A DNA stretch of 41,134 nt from contig CALEBN010000012.1 of assembly GCA_937943045.1 (NCBI GenBank), forward strand, positions 1 to 41,134, in the 5' to 3' direction. Below, piece by piece: positions 34,231-41,134 of the stretch. How positions within the stretch are numbered: position 1 is the stretch's first letter; every line of letters begins with the position of its first letter. A program made the position numbers and the translations under genes. Under the pieces are notes generated by a model. That model did no database searches, was not told the DNA's origin, and saw only the letters and a list, made by a program, of their open reading frames with translations. Origin of the DNA: an uncultured Collinsella sp. (GTDB lineage Bacteria; Actinomycetota; Coriobacteriia; Coriobacteriales; Coriobacteriaceae).

Positions 34231-34587
34231 ATGCAAATTAGAGGAGAGGCCGCGATTGCCTGTGGGTTCATGGCGGGCTTGGCAACGGGGCTGCTGTTCG
34301 ATGGATGTTTCGACAGCTACATCAATCGATTCTGCGATTCTGATTTTCCGAGAGGCTGGCCTCGGAAAACGGCACCGGCTCGTCAAAAGGCGGATGCGCC
34401 CATCAAGTCCCGCAGCGTGGCTGCTTCAAAAACCAAGGTGATCGTCATCAAGAACGGCAAGATTTATCACCGTTCTGGGGGATGCAAAAACCTTCCTCAA
34501 AATGCCATTAGAACAAGCGTGCCACTGGCGACCGCGCTCAAACGAGGAAAGACCCCCTGTTCAGTATGTTGCCCGCCAGCGGCTTAG
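34231..34587 (+). CDS. Small membrane-anchored protein with Ada-like zinc-binding tail
   Basis: A 118-residue protein with an N-terminal hydrophobic helix (about 8-24) and a basic linker. Its C-terminal motif KIYHRSGGCKNLPQ then GKTPCSVCCP resembles the Ada/ComEC-type metal-binding tail (YH..C...C..C) found at the ends of several bacterial secreted nucleases. It has no nuclease core. AAGGAGG stands just before the ATG. It could be an extracytoplasmic metal- or DNA-binding accessory protein. Confidence 0.65.
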   Translation: MQIRGEAAIACGFMAGLATGLLFDGCFDSYINRFCDSDFPRGWPRKTAPARQKADAPIKSRSVAASKTKVIVIKNGKIYHRSGGCKNLPQNAIRTSVPLATALKRGKTPCSVCCPPAA

Positions 34588-34740
34588 ACGATTCTTCGGG
34601 GGTGTTCTGCAAGGACATGGGTCCCTGCGGATACATGGGTTTAAAAACGTGTCCGCACGGCATGGGACACTTACCCTGCCGCCCTGCTCTGCCGCGGCGG
34701 CATGTACCCAAACAACGATCCTCTAAGGAGTTCGATACCA

Positions 34741-34980
34741 ATGAGCGATAACACCAAGCATCTCGCAAAGAAGTGCGTCAAGGACGCGGGGCCGTGCCTC
34801 GCGTTGTGCCTTGCCGGCGCAGCGGTCGCGCTGCTGGCTGTTCTGGGGCCATTCGACGTGCTCCGAAGTGCCAGTTCTCTGCACGTTTGCATGGCCCTTG
34901 CCGGCGCCATGATGACCGGCGGCGTACTCGATCTGATTTTTTGGGTGCTCGACCCGTTTGGATGGAAGAACGAGGGGTAA
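34741..34980 (+). CDS. Small two-helix membrane protein
   Basis: A 79-residue protein with two hydrophobic segments (about 20-38 and 47-68) and a short basic N-terminus. AAGGAG at 34725-34730 supports the ATG at 34741. The 153-base gap before it is Cys- and Gly-codon-rich but holds no convincing gene. It ends 40 bases before the first metallophosphoesterase and may be co-transcribed with it. Function unknown. Confidence 0.6.
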   Translation: MSDNTKHLAKKCVKDAGPCLALCLAGAAVALLAVLGPFDVLRSASSLHVCMALAGAMMTGGVLDLIFWVLDPFGWKNEG

Positions 34981-35020
34981 GCCCTAAGGGATGGATACCC
35001 CGCAGCAACAGGAGGTCCCC

Positions 35021-35659
35021 GTGATCTGGTTTACCGGCGATACTCACTTTGGACACGAGAACATGCTACGGCTTAGCGATAGGCCTTGGTCGACTGTTGC
35101 GCAGATGAACGATGCCATGGTCGCCAACATTAACAGCAAGGTTGCTGCGGATGACGAGCTCTACATCTTGGGTGACTTTAGCTTTAAGATGACGGTCCAA
35201 GACGCCTACGAGCTGCGCAAAAGCATTGCCTGCAAGCGCGTCCATCTGCTGCCCGGCAACCACGACAAAGACTGGACGCAGCCTGCGGTAGCGGATGCTT
35301 TTATCGTCGAGCCGCCCATTTGCGCGCTCAAGATCAACTGCCAAAAAATCGTGCTGAGCCACTATCCCATGGTCGACTGGCAGGGCATGTCGCACGGCAG
35401 CTGGCATTTGCACGGGCATATCCACAGTTGCGGCGGCGCATACAACGAGTTCAACCGCAGGCAGGGACTGCTGCGCTATGACGTGGGCGTGGACGCCAAC
35501 AGCTACGCCCCGGTGAGCTTGGAGGAGCTCAAAGCTTGGTTTGCGCAGGTAGACGAGCCGATGTGTTGCGTTAAATGGCCGTGGTGGGTCAATGCCACGG
35601 GCGACGAGCAGGTCGAGCACGATCTCGAAAGTTATAAGAGGGAAGTGGTGATCCGATGA
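35021..35659 (+). CDS. Metallophosphoesterase 1
   Basis: A 212-residue calcineurin-like metallophosphoesterase with the dimetal motifs GDTHFGHEN, GDFSF, GNHDKDW, LSHYPM and HGHIHS. These bind two divalent metals and hydrolyse phosphoesters; the substrate is unknown. The GTG at 35021 was chosen because AGGAGG lies 5 bases upstream and the protein then begins right at the first strand (IWFTGDTH); an ATG at 34991 would add 10 residues. Its stop overlaps the start of the second phosphoesterase by 4 bases (ATGA), so the two are translated together. Confidence 0.85.
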   Translation: MIWFTGDTHFGHENMLRLSDRPWSTVAQMNDAMVANINSKVAADDELYILGDFSFKMTVQDAYELRKSIACKRVHLLPGNHDKDWTQPAVADAFIVEPPICALKINCQKIVLSHYPMVDWQGMSHGSWHLHGHIHSCGGAYNEFNRRQGLLRYDVGVDANSYAPVSLEELKAWFAQVDEPMCCVKWPWWVNATGDEQVEHDLESYKREVVIR

Positions 35660-36381
35660 CGGTCTATGTGACGGGCGATATTCACGGCGGCCTCGACATG
35701 CAAAAGCTGCGCGATTGGGACCTTGGGGATAGCCTGACGAGCGACGACTATCTCATCGTCGCGGGCGACTTTGGCTTTCCGTGGGATTTCTCTGCCGAGG
35801 AGTGCGCCGACATCGCCTGGCTGGAATCGCGTCCCTATACCGCGCTGTTCGTCGACGGCAACCACGAGCGTTTCGATCATTGGGCGGAGCGCCCCATGGA
35901 GTTGTGGCACGGTGGGCTGACGCAGCGCCTATCGGATACCTCTCCCATCCGACGCCTGACGCGCGGCGAGGTTTTTGAGCTCGATGACTCAACGATCTTT
36001 ACTATGGGCGGTGCCACGAGCGTGGACAAGGAATACCGCATACCGTATTCCAGCTGGTGGCCACAGGAGCTGCCGGACGAGCGCAACTTTGAGGAGGCGC
36101 GGGCAAAGCTCGACAGCGTGGGCTGGAAGGTCGACTACGTGATCACCCACACCTGCTCTACGCGCATGCTTTCGCCCACGCTTTATCCGGCACCCGGCTG
36201 GAATTACCCCGCCGTTGATCGGCTTACGGCATTTTTCGATGAGCTGGAAGACCACTTGGATTACAAACGCTGGTACTACGGGCATTTCCATCGGGATGCC
36301 AACCCGGCCGAGCGCCACACCGTGCTCTACGACTGCATCGTTCGCCTGGGCGACGAACTCCAGCCCTGGGATGTTGCGTAG
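35656..36381 (+). CDS. Metallophosphoesterase 2
   Basis: A 241-residue calcineurin-like phosphoesterase: GDIHGG (7-12), GDFGF, GNHERF, THTCS and GHFHRD are the five metal-binding motifs. It is coupled to the previous phosphoesterase by a 4-base overlap; the pair probably act on related substrates or as partners, which is inference. The two proteins share the fold but little sequence outside the motifs, so this is not a recent duplication. The convergent gluQ stop lies 15 bases further on. Confidence 0.87.
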   Translation: MTVYVTGDIHGGLDMQKLRDWDLGDSLTSDDYLIVAGDFGFPWDFSAEECADIAWLESRPYTALFVDGNHERFDHWAERPMELWHGGLTQRLSDTSPIRRLTRGEVFELDDSTIFTMGGATSVDKEYRIPYSSWWPQELPDERNFEEARAKLDSVGWKVDYVITHTCSTRMLSPTLYPAPGWNYPAVDRLTAFFDELEDHLDYKRWYYGHFHRDANPAERHTVLYDCIVRLGDELQPWDVA

Positions 36382-36396
36382 GGGCGAGGCGTTTGG

Positions 36397-37407
36397 CTAC
36401 TCGGCAGTTACAGTGATGTTCTCGCGATGCGCACGGATGACGTCCCAGCTAAAGTATTCGACCAGCTGCTTGGCAGAGCGCGGTGTGGTGTCCGGTGCGA
36501 TGCCCGTTTGCCCGGCGAGCCAGCCCAGCAATGCCTCGGGTGTGCCAAAGCGGGCGCGGAGCTCGCCCAGGTCCAGATCGCGGTCGCGCTTGGAAAGGCG
36601 GCGGCCGTCCGGCGACATGAGCAGCGGAATGTGCGCGTAGTGCGGCGTGGGAAGTCCCAGCAGATGCTGCAGATAGATTTGGCGGGGCGTGGAGCCCAGC
36701 AGATCGCATCCGCGCACGACCTCGGAGACGCCCATGGCAGCGTCATCGACCACCACGGCTAACTGGTAGGCAAACACGCCGTCGCTGCGACGCACCAAAA
36801 AGTCGCCGCATTCGGTGGCGAGCGCCTCGCATTGGGCACCATACGTGCGGTCCACAAATTCGACCACATCGTCTGCGAGGTCGTCGACGGCGGGCACGCG
36901 CAGGCGCGTGGCCGGAGCGCGCAGGATGCTGCGGCGGGCAACCTCCTCGGCAGAAAGGCCTCGGCAGGCGCCGCGATAGATGGGCGTGCCGTCGCTGGCG
37001 TGCGGTGCGCTCGCGGCGTGGAGCTCGGCGCGCGTGCAAAAGCAGGGGTAGGTGAGGCCGGCGTCTTGCAGCTGGTGCAGGGCGTCCTCGTACAAGTCCA
37101 GGCGATCGTGCTGGTAGTAGGGGCCTTCGTCCCACTCAAGCCCCAGCCAGGCCAGGTCGTCAATCAGTTGAGCGGCAAGTTCCGGACGCTTGCAGCGATC
37201 GTCCAGGTCCTCGATGCGCAGTACGATGCGGCCGCCCTGGCTGCGGGCCGAAAGCCACGCGCACAGGCAACTGAACACGTTGCCCAGGTGCATGCGGCCC
37301 GAGGGCGACGGGGCAAAACGGCCCACGACGGGCGCGGGCGCGGGAGAGGGGGTCGTCGTTGGCGCGTTCGCGGCGGGCGTTGCTATGTTGCGTGCGTTGA
37401 TATCCAT
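36397..37407 (-). CDS. gluQ: Glutamyl-queuosine tRNA(Asp) synthetase
   Basis: A 336-residue truncated glutamyl-tRNA synthetase paralogue that attaches glutamate to queuosine in tRNA(Asp). RFAPSPSGRMHLGN carries the HIGH-type motif and RRLSKRDRD the KMSKS-type motif. The zinc ligands are suggested by YPCFCTRAEL and CRGL. It lacks the C-terminal anticodon-binding domain of GltX, as expected. An N-terminal Thr/Ala/Pro-rich extension of about 28 residues precedes the catalytic core. The start at 37407 was chosen over a longer frame; a TATACT (37415-37420 read on the minus strand) ends 7 bases before this ATG, so the mRNA may be leaderless. It is a single gene between convergent and divergent neighbours. 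Confidence 0.88.
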   Translation of the reverse strand: MDINARNIATPAANAPTTTPSPAPAPVVGRFAPSPSGRMHLGNVFSCLCAWLSARSQGGRIVLRIEDLDDRCKRPELAAQLIDDLAWLGLEWDEGPYYQHDRLDLYEDALHQLQDAGLTYPCFCTRAELHAASAPHASDGTPIYRGACRGLSAEEVARRSILRAPATRLRVPAVDDLADDVVEFVDRTYGAQCEALATECGDFLVRRSDGVFAYQLAVVVDDAAMGVSEVVRGCDLLGSTPRQIYLQHLLGLPTPHYAHIPLLMSPDGRRLSKRDRDLDLGELRARFGTPEALLGWLAGQTGIAPDTTPRSAKQLVEYFSWDVIRAHRENITVTAE

Positions 37408-37921
37408 GCGGACGAGTATAGCGCGGGGCGCGATGGGAAGGCGTTGCCGTGGCTCGCAAGTTGTCGAGGCCCCGCATTGCGTATGGCGGGCCGCAGACTC
37501 GGTGCCGTGATTCCTGTCCATTAACTCGGCACCTTAGACGACAGAAACCCCGGCAGCTCTTCGCAACTGCCGGGGTTTCCGCGGAAAAGGGGGACATGAT
37601 CCTCGAGCGAACGGGAAAGGGGCAACCGTTTTCGCTCAACTCCTTTATGCCCCTTGCTCGCGGACTCAATCAGCGCGCGTCACGGCAACACAAAGCCGCT
37701 ACACCTGTGACGGAGCTGTGAAGTGGTATCTATCGTTGGTGCAGGCCGTTTCAAAGAGTGTCCCTAACGGCTAGTCATTTAAGAACGTCCCCAATGACTA
37801 GCTGCTGGCGGCGGGCGTGACTTTCATCCCGTTTGGCGCTCCGGTCGCCTAGATATTCGTCATGTGTGTCCGTAAACGTGGGACAATGGCGCTGTTGGTA
37901 TCACAGACAAAGGATGTGCCT
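37408..37921. other. Intergenic region with hairpins and a repeated element
   Basis: This 514-base gap holds an inverted repeat GGTGCCG/CGGCACC (37501-37507, 37527-37533). It also holds a strong 13-bp hairpin, GAAACCCCGGCAG (37544-37556) with its complement (37567-37579) and without a T tract, and the first copy of a direct repeat (37758-37801, listed separately). Open frames here look random. AAGGA at about 37909 is the Shine-Dalgarno of the DUF2207 gene. Confidence 0.5.
37758..37801. repeat. Intergenic direct repeat, copy A
   Basis: A 44-base element that recurs at 39946-39989 with few differences. Each copy consists of a 15-mer close to GTCCCCAACGACTAG, a 12-base spacer TCATTTAAGAAC, and the 15-mer again. 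In this copy CTAGTCATT and AATGACTAG also form an inverted repeat. The two copies flank the DUF2207 gene. Confidence 0.75.
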
Positions 37922-39865
37922 ATGAACGCCCCCGTTGCCAAGACCTGTCGGCAGCGCCGCCTATTCGCGCGATTCGCTTCCGTCTGCGCACTCGTCGCGC
38001 TTGCGTTGTTGCTGCTGCCTGCCGCCGCACACGCCGACGGCTACTCCATGAGCCAAACCTACATCGGCGCCACGGTTGAGGCCGATGGATCGCTGACCGT
38101 TGTCGAGGGACGCCAGTTCGATTTCGACGACGACATCAACGGCGTGTTTTGGGAGATCAATACGGGCACCAACCAGCAGGGCGGCGCGGCGGGCGTCGAC
38201 GTGCTGAGTGTCGAGGAAGAGGACACCGCGTTTAACAAAGTCGATAGCGCGAACAAGGGTGACTCTGGCGTCTACACGGTCGAGCAGACCGGTGACGGCG
38301 TAAAGATCAAGGTATTCAGCCCCCACGAGAGCGGCGACAGCGCAATCTATTACGTGAGCTACACCATGACCGGTGCGGTCATGAACTGGGCCGATACCGC
38401 CGAGCTCTACTGGAAGTTCGTGGGTGACGGCTGGTCCGCGGATTCCGATGACGTCGAGATGGAAGTGTACTTCGCAAATGCTGCTGCCGGGACGGCGGCC
38501 GTCAAGGGCGATAACTTTCGCGCATGGGGCCACGGTCCGCTGACGGGCGATGTGTCACTCGATGAGGACGAGCCCATGGTCACCTATACCATTCCCTGCG
38601 TGCATCAGGGCGAATTCGCCGAGGCGCGCATCGCCTTCCCCAGCGACTGGGTGCCATGGCTTTCCGCTTCAAGTGAGGAGCGCATGTCAACGATCCTGAG
38701 CGAAGAGAAAGAATGGGCCGACGAGGCTAACGCCCGCCGCGCTCACGCTCGCATGATTGCCAATGCACTTGCCGTGCTAAGTGTTGTCGCGGCGGTGGCC
38801 TTTACCGGCACAATCGTTGTGCTCAAGCTGCGTCGCCGCAAGCCCAAGCCGCTTTTCCAGGACGAATATTTCCGCGATGTGCCTTCGGCCGACCATCCCG
38901 CCGTGCTTTCGGCCCTCATGAGCTGGAACGAGGTGCCCGATCAGGCATATATCGCCACGCTCATGAAGCTCACTGACGACCGTGTGATCAAGCTGGAGCA
39001 GGCGACCGTGACTAAGGCTAAGAAGGGCCTGCTGGGGCGCGAGAAAGAGGAGCAGACCTACCGCGTGACGGTGAGTGATGCGGGCTGGAAGTCGGCCAAG
39101 GGCATTGACCACATGGTGCTTAAGGTCTTCTTTGCCGGCGCTAAGCCCGACGAGAACGGTGATCGTTCGCGCACGTTTGACGAGCTGCAGCACTACGTCA
39201 AGCAGCACGCTACGCCCGTGGGCGACAAGCTCGAGGACTATCAGAACACCGTTAAGGGCAAGCTGGCCGATAGCGAGTACGTTGCCTCGGACGGCATCGT
39301 TGCAATGGTGTTTTGCCTGGTTCTCGGTATTCTGATCGCCTTTGTTCCCATGGGATCCATTTTCTTTACCGACGGCGCACAGGTGAACATTATCGCCGCG
39401 CTTATCTCGGTGCCGATTGTGCTGGTGGGTATTGGCGTGGGCCTTACGTTCCGCCGCTTTACGCCGGAGGGCGCCGAGGTGGCGGCGCGCTGCAAGGCGC
39501 TTAAGCATTGGCTCGAGGACTTCACGCGCCTAAAGGAAGCCGTCCCCGGCGATCTGGTCCTGTGGAATAAACTTCTGGTGATGGGCGTGGCGCTGGGCGT
39601 TTCGAAGGAAGTCCTGCGTCAGCTTGCCGAGGCTGTTCCTCCCGAGGTGCGCGAGTCCGACGGTTTCTACGACAATTACCCCTGCTTCTGGTGGTACTAC
39701 CATCATTACGGAAACCAGTCCCCCCTCGATTCGTTTAACGACGTGTATCACGAGAGCATCCGTGAGCTGGCTTCGAGTTCCGATAGCTCGAGCGGCGGCG
39801 GAGGCGGCGGCTTCTCGGGCGGCGGCGGAGGCGGCGTCGGCGGAGGCGGCGGCGGAACGTTCTAA
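37922..39865 (+). CDS. DUF2207 membrane protein with Gly-rich C-terminus
   Basis: A 647-residue protein with a signal peptide (about 1-37, hydrophobic core ALVALALLLLPAAAHA), an extracellular beta-rich DUF2207 domain (about 38-275, with QFDFDDDINGVFWEI), a membrane helix (about 278-302), a cytoplasmic region, and a pair of helices (about 459-510). Its C-terminal tail has 20 or so glycines with interspersed serine (about 620-647). This layout is common in Actinobacteria and Firmicutes; the role is unknown, possibly envelope-related. The start at 37922 follows AAGGA at 8 bases. A terminator follows, and the gene is flanked by the two copies of a repeated element. Confidence 0.88.
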   Translation: MNAPVAKTCRQRRLFARFASVCALVALALLLLPAAAHADGYSMSQTYIGATVEADGSLTVVEGRQFDFDDDINGVFWEINTGTNQQGGAAGVDVLSVEEEDTAFNKVDSANKGDSGVYTVEQTGDGVKIKVFSPHESGDSAIYYVSYTMTGAVMNWADTAELYWKFVGDGWSADSDDVEMEVYFANAAAGTAAVKGDNFRAWGHGPLTGDVSLDEDEPMVTYTIPCVHQGEFAEARIAFPSDWVPWLSASSEERMSTILSEEKEWADEANARRAHARMIANALAVLSVVAAVAFTGTIVVLKLRRRKPKPLFQDEYFRDVPSADHPAVLSALMSWNEVPDQAYIATLMKLTDDRVIKLEQATVTKAKKGLLGREKEEQTYRVTVSDAGWKSAKGIDHMVLKVFFAGAKPDENGDRSRTFDELQHYVKQHATPVGDKLEDYQNTVKGKLADSEYVASDGIVAMVFCLVLGILIAFVPMGSIFFTDGAQVNIIAALISVPIVLVGIGVGLTFRRFTPEGAEVAARCKALKHWLEDFTRLKEAVPGDLVLWNKLLVMGVALGVSKEVLRQLAEAVPPEVRESDGFYDNYPCFWWYYHHYGNQSPLDSFNDVYHESIRELASSSDSSSGGGGGGFSGGGGGGVGGGGGGTF

Positions 39866-39879
39866 CGGTCGTAAGCTAT

Positions 39880-39927
39880 GGGATGGGCTTTTCTCGACAG
39901 CTGTTGGGGAAAGCCCATCCCCTTTTT
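39880..39927 (+). terminator. Rho-independent terminator
   Basis: GGGATGGGCTTT (39880-39891) pairs with AAAGCCCATCCC (39910-39921) and is followed by CTTTTT. It terminates the DUF2207 transcript. Confidence 0.9.
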
Positions 39928-39945
39928 ATGCGCTACCTACGAAGA

Positions 39946-39989
39946 CTGTCCCCAACGACTAGTCATTTAAGAACGTCCCCAACGACTAG
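39946..39989. repeat. Intergenic direct repeat, copy B
   Basis: Second copy of the element at 37758-37801. Here both 15-mers read exactly GTCCCCAACGACTAG, separated by TCATTTAAGAAC, so the tandem 15-mers are perfect. It lies between the terminator of the DUF2207 gene and the end of the GNAT gene. Confidence 0.75.
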
Positions 39990-40004
39990 GTATGGCTGCT
40001 GGGC

Positions 40005-40646
40005 CTAGACGGTTAGGTCGAGTTCGTAGAGGAAGCTTTCGCGCGGCATAGCGTGGCGGCGTTCCTCGCGGTTGGCGCGGTGCGTGGCGGTGCGCTTAAA
40101 GCCGTGCAGCTCGTAGAACTTCCACGAGCAGTTGGAATCGGTGTACAGGTGTGCGCTGGTCGCCCCGCGCGAGGACAGATGCGAGATTGCGGCGTCGAGC
40201 AGCACCGTGCCAACGCCCAGGCCGTGGACATCGCGATCCACGGCAAGCAGCGTGACCTCGTTGTCGTGCGGCAGCGGGCTGCATTCGAGCAGGCGGTTGT
40301 TGGTTCGAATGGTGGCGCGCACAAACGAGAGATACTCGGCGCAAGCTTCGGGCTCCAGCTCGCGCATCTGCGACAGCAACGCGCGTTCGGTATCCATCCA
40401 ATGTTCGTTGATAGTGACGCCGGAGCTCTGTCCTGCGCGTGCAAGCGCAATGCCGCGCGCCTGACCGTCGATTACGGCAACCTGCGAAAACGTCGAGGAA
40501 GAAAGGCAGTAGGCAAGATCGCACGCGGCCTCAAGGCGGTTGTACTCATCGTTATCCGAGTTGTTGTGCCAAAGCTGCTGCAGGATCAGCGCGATGGCGT
40601 CGAAATCTTCGGTATCAAACGGTCGGTAGAGAACCCGCGAGACCAT
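40005..40646 (-). CDS. GNAT-family N-acetyltransferase
   Basis: A 213-residue acetyltransferase of the GNAT fold. Motif A, which binds acetyl-CoA, is VTLLAVDRDVHGLGVGTVLL (about 131-150, with the HGLGVG loop), followed by ISHLSSRGATSAHLYTDSNC and FYELHGFKRTATH, the usual motif B. The substrate cannot be predicted. AAGAGG 5 bases before the ATG supports the start at 40646. It is a single gene pointing towards the DUF2207 gene. Confidence 0.87.
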   Translation of the reverse strand: MVSRVLYRPFDTEDFDAIALILQQLWHNNSDNDEYNRLEAACDLAYCLSSSTFSQVAVIDGQARGIALARAGQSSGVTINEHWMDTERALLSQMRELEPEACAEYLSFVRATIRTNNRLLECSPLPHDNEVTLLAVDRDVHGLGVGTVLLDAAISHLSSRGATSAHLYTDSNCSWKFYELHGFKRTATHRANREERRHAMPRESFLYELDLTV

Positions 40647-40923
40647 GGTGCCTCTTTCTATTGCGGATACATATCGAGCACAGTTCTACCACGCCATTGG
40701 CATCTAATTATGGTGCCCCTGTGTTCCATCAACTCACCGTGCCCAGTGCCGTGTCCATCCCCTCCGCGCGCAAACTTTTTCTGCACATGCGCCCGTTGCG
40801 GGGTGCAACGTCGCGCTCGATGCGCTACATTGAATCAGTATTTTCAATGCCGCTGCGCGAGCGCTGCAGATCGACGTATCACCGACTCACAGAGCACGGC
40901 GGCGTACCAGACAGGAGGACTGC

Positions 40924-41134
40924 ATGGGATCTGATGTGAAGATCGCACGCGCGTTGATCTCGGTTACCGATAAGACGGGTGTCGTCGATTTCGCACGGAC
41001 GCTGGTTGACGACTTTGGCGTCGAGATCATCTCTACGGGCGGCACGGCTCGTGCCATCAAGGACGCGGGCGTTCCCGTAACCCCCATCGAGGAGTTCACG
41101 GGCTATCCCGAGATGATGGACGGCCGCGTCAAGA
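40924..41134 (+). CDS. purH: PurH, AICAR transformylase / IMP cyclohydrolase (5' end only)
   Basis: The first 70 codons of a gene that runs off the window. The protein begins MGSDVKIARALISVTDKTG and contains FGVEIISTGGTARAIKDAG and PEMMDGRVK, the start of the MGS-like IMP cyclohydrolase domain that closes the purine ring in the last steps of IMP synthesis. AGGAGG lies 5 bases before the ATG. The 277 bases upstream (40647-40923) carry no gene, and no riboswitch was recognised. Confidence 0.93.
   Translation, partial: MGSDVKIARALISVTDKTGVVDFARTLVDDFGVEIISTGGTARAIKDAGVPVTPIEEFTGYPEMMDGRVK

Noticed and set aside
34566..34751. A 61-codon Cys-rich frame between two small genes
   Set aside because: It overlaps the previous gene's end and the next gene's start, and lacks a ribosome-binding site.
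1..41134. CRISPR arrays, tRNA or rRNA genes
   Set aside because: No regularly spaced repeats of CRISPR type and no tRNA-like cloverleaf or rRNA sequence was recognised; the 15-mer pairs at 37758 and 39946 are too few and too close to be an array.

Overview
The window looks like a chromosomal segment of a Coriobacteriia gut actinobacterium, most likely Collinsella or a close relative. This is inferred from the moderately high GC, an actinobacterial-style OmpR/HisKA pair, a DUF2207 protein with a Gly-rich tail, a large Ala-rich sortase-anchored CAP protein and a DUF6076-type protein. No rRNA or tRNA gene was seen.

Layout. The left edge (1-2700) is core-like: a two-component system and a small UBA/DUF4342 membrane protein, all on the minus strand. 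From about 2950 to 30300 the window is an accessory island dominated by defence and mobility genes. In order it holds: a long imperfect hairpin element; an AbiE-type toxin-antitoxin pair with an inverted-repeat promoter and apparently leaderless start; a lone methylase/specificity-like protein (minus); a plus-strand set with a CxxC protein, a VirD4/TraG-type ATPase without N-terminal membrane segments, a divergent ClpP and two unknown proteins; a SIR2-domain protein (minus) preceded by the 3' end of a dead McrC-like gene; a complete four-gene LlaJI-like restriction-modification system (two 5-methylcytosine methylases, a McrB-like AAA+ protein, a McrC/DUF2357-like nuclease); a phage tail-gene relic; a DUF6076-like zinc-ribbon protein (minus); two small unknown genes; and an operon of a 1,311-residue SF2 helicase with a C-terminal PD-(D/E)xK nuclease followed by a protein whose C-terminal half resembles a MID-PIWI (pPIWI_RE-like) module. 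That last protein is interrupted by a one-base frameshift at a run of four G.

After the island come a small acidic protein behind a good sigma-70-type promoter, a 1,116-residue cell-wall-anchored CAP/coiled-coil protein, small membrane and zinc-ribbon proteins, two overlapping metallophosphoesterases, gluQ, a DUF2207 membrane protein flanked by two copies of a repeated intergenic element, a GNAT acetyltransferase, and the 5' end of purH running off the right edge.

How the genes fit together. The four LlaJI-like genes overlap or nearly abut and should act as one restriction-modification unit. The SIR2 gene sits just downstream of a relic of a second McrC-like gene, about 77% identical in protein to the C-terminus of the intact one, which suggests that an older LlaJI-SIR2 locus collapsed here. 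The helicase-nuclease and PIWI-like genes overlap by 17 bases and form the most novel candidate system. Family assignments come from motifs read by eye; none was checked by database search.
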